Shown: positions 5,521 through 5,884 of the stretch, in pieces
Layout: the number at the start of each line of letters is the position of its first letter
Numbering within the stretch: position 1 is the first letter of the stretch
Assembly (NCBI GenBank): GCA_013214365.1
Contig: JABSPI010000257.1
Coordinates: forward strand, 1 to 5,884
DNA length: 5,884 bases
Source of the DNA: Erythrobacter sp.
Lineage (GTDB): Bacteria > Pseudomonadota > Alphaproteobacteria > Sphingomonadales > Sphingomonadaceae
Direction of reading: 5' to 3'
Notes under the pieces: generated by a model
The model's database searches: none
What the model was told of the DNA's origin: nothing
What the model saw: only the letters and a program-made list of their open reading frames with translations
Position numbers and translations under genes: made by a program

Positions 5521-5884
5521 TTAGCCCAGCAGGTCTTGGAGCGAGGGTTTGTCTTCCTCGGTCTGGATGTCGATATAAGCGAGCCAGAGGCGCGCAATCG
5601 ACGTGCGGTTGCCGGACACCTTGGAAAATGCCTCGCGCGCGGCGTCATAATTTCCAGCAGCCACTTGCGCGATGCCCAGACGGGTGTTCTCTTTATCCGC
5701 GTCGACGCCATCCATGGTCAGCGCGCGCTCATAAAAGCTCACAGCCTTGGCGTAGTCGCCATAATTGAGGAGGGTGTCGGCTGCTGCAACGACAGTTCTG
5801 AGGCCGGCATCCGGGGCTGATGCATCCCGCTCCAGCTCGGGCAGGTCGGCACGGTCAGCGGCGATCCGGCCGGTGGCGTTTTCG
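5521..5884 (-). CDS. Tetratricopeptide-repeat protein, C-terminal 120 residues (runs off right edge)
   Basis: The frame is open from the right edge to TAA at 5523-5521, so only the C-terminus is seen. Numbering from the first complete codon in the window, one TPR unit spans about residues 28-57 (AAADTLLNYGDYAKAVSFYE then RAL) and a second about 62-92 (NTRLGIAQVAAGNYDAAREA then FSKV). Both show the TPR pattern of small residues and aromatics at the helix packing positions (GDYAKA, GNYDAA). A final helix with LWLAYIDIQ leads to the C-terminus. A GTG at 5742 could be mistaken for a start, but TPR sequence continues upstream of it without a break. TPR proteins are protein-protein interaction scaffolds; the partner, location and any signal peptide cannot be told from this fragment. 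An intrinsic terminator follows 24 bases after the stop. Confidence 0.85.
   Translation of the reverse strand, partial: ENATGRIAADRADLPELERDASAPDAGLRTVVAAADTLLNYGDYAKAVSFYERALTMDGVDADKENTRLGIAQVAAGNYDAAREAFSKVSGNRTSIARLWLAYIDIQTEEDKPSLQDLLG

Noticed and set aside
1..5884. A previously undescribed defence, mobile or biosynthetic system in the window.
   Set aside because: All major frames are recognisable housekeeping or common-family genes in familiar order, with no integrase, transposase, repeat array, tRNA attachment site or composition shift visible.

Overview
This window reads as an ordinary, gene-dense stretch of an alphaproteobacterial chromosome. It is most likely from Sphingomonadales, perhaps an Erythrobacter-like genus. 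The evidence is the GC-rich coding bias, the fused IspD-IspF protein, the dusB(nifR3)-ntrB pair, and lipA followed directly by a coq10/ratA-type gene. The assignment rests on gene content and remembered family resemblance, not on a database search. I see no RNA gene, CRISPR array, insertion sequence or phage gene.

Layout. Bases 1-1462 (minus strand) carry dusB followed by the start of ntrB, which runs off the left edge just before its catalytic histidine. A 66-bp divergent gap (1463-1528) separates dusB from the plus-strand genes ispDF (1529-2698) and a stand-alone CinA C-terminal domain gene, pncC-like (about 2803-3330). pncC meets the minus-strand coq10/ratA-type gene tail to tail, with a 40-bp overlap of coding sequence. 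That gene follows lipA (3752-4720), and the two share one base in a TGATG junction. A 193-bp gap (4721-4913) holds inverted and direct repeats. Next comes a small SnoaL/CaMKII-association-domain-like gene (4914-5291) with the clearest Shine-Dalgarno sequence in the window. A 229-bp gap (5292-5520) contains the only convincing intrinsic terminator, which serves the minus-strand TPR-protein gene that enters from the right edge. No gap exceeds 300 bases.

How the genes fit together. dusB-ntrB is the familiar alphaproteobacterial unit joining tRNA dihydrouridine synthesis to the nitrogen-regulation sensor kinase. ispDF carries two non-consecutive steps of the MEP isoprenoid pathway. lipA makes the lipoyl cofactor of 2-oxoacid dehydrogenases, and its partner is a START-fold protein of the family that binds ubiquinone, whose tail is an isoprenoid. 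The pncC-like gene probably recycles NMN. These are housekeeping functions. I found no convincing new system. The observations most worth checking are the pncC/coq10 antisense overlap, the repeats upstream of lipA, and the compact divergent promoter region of dusB and ispDF.
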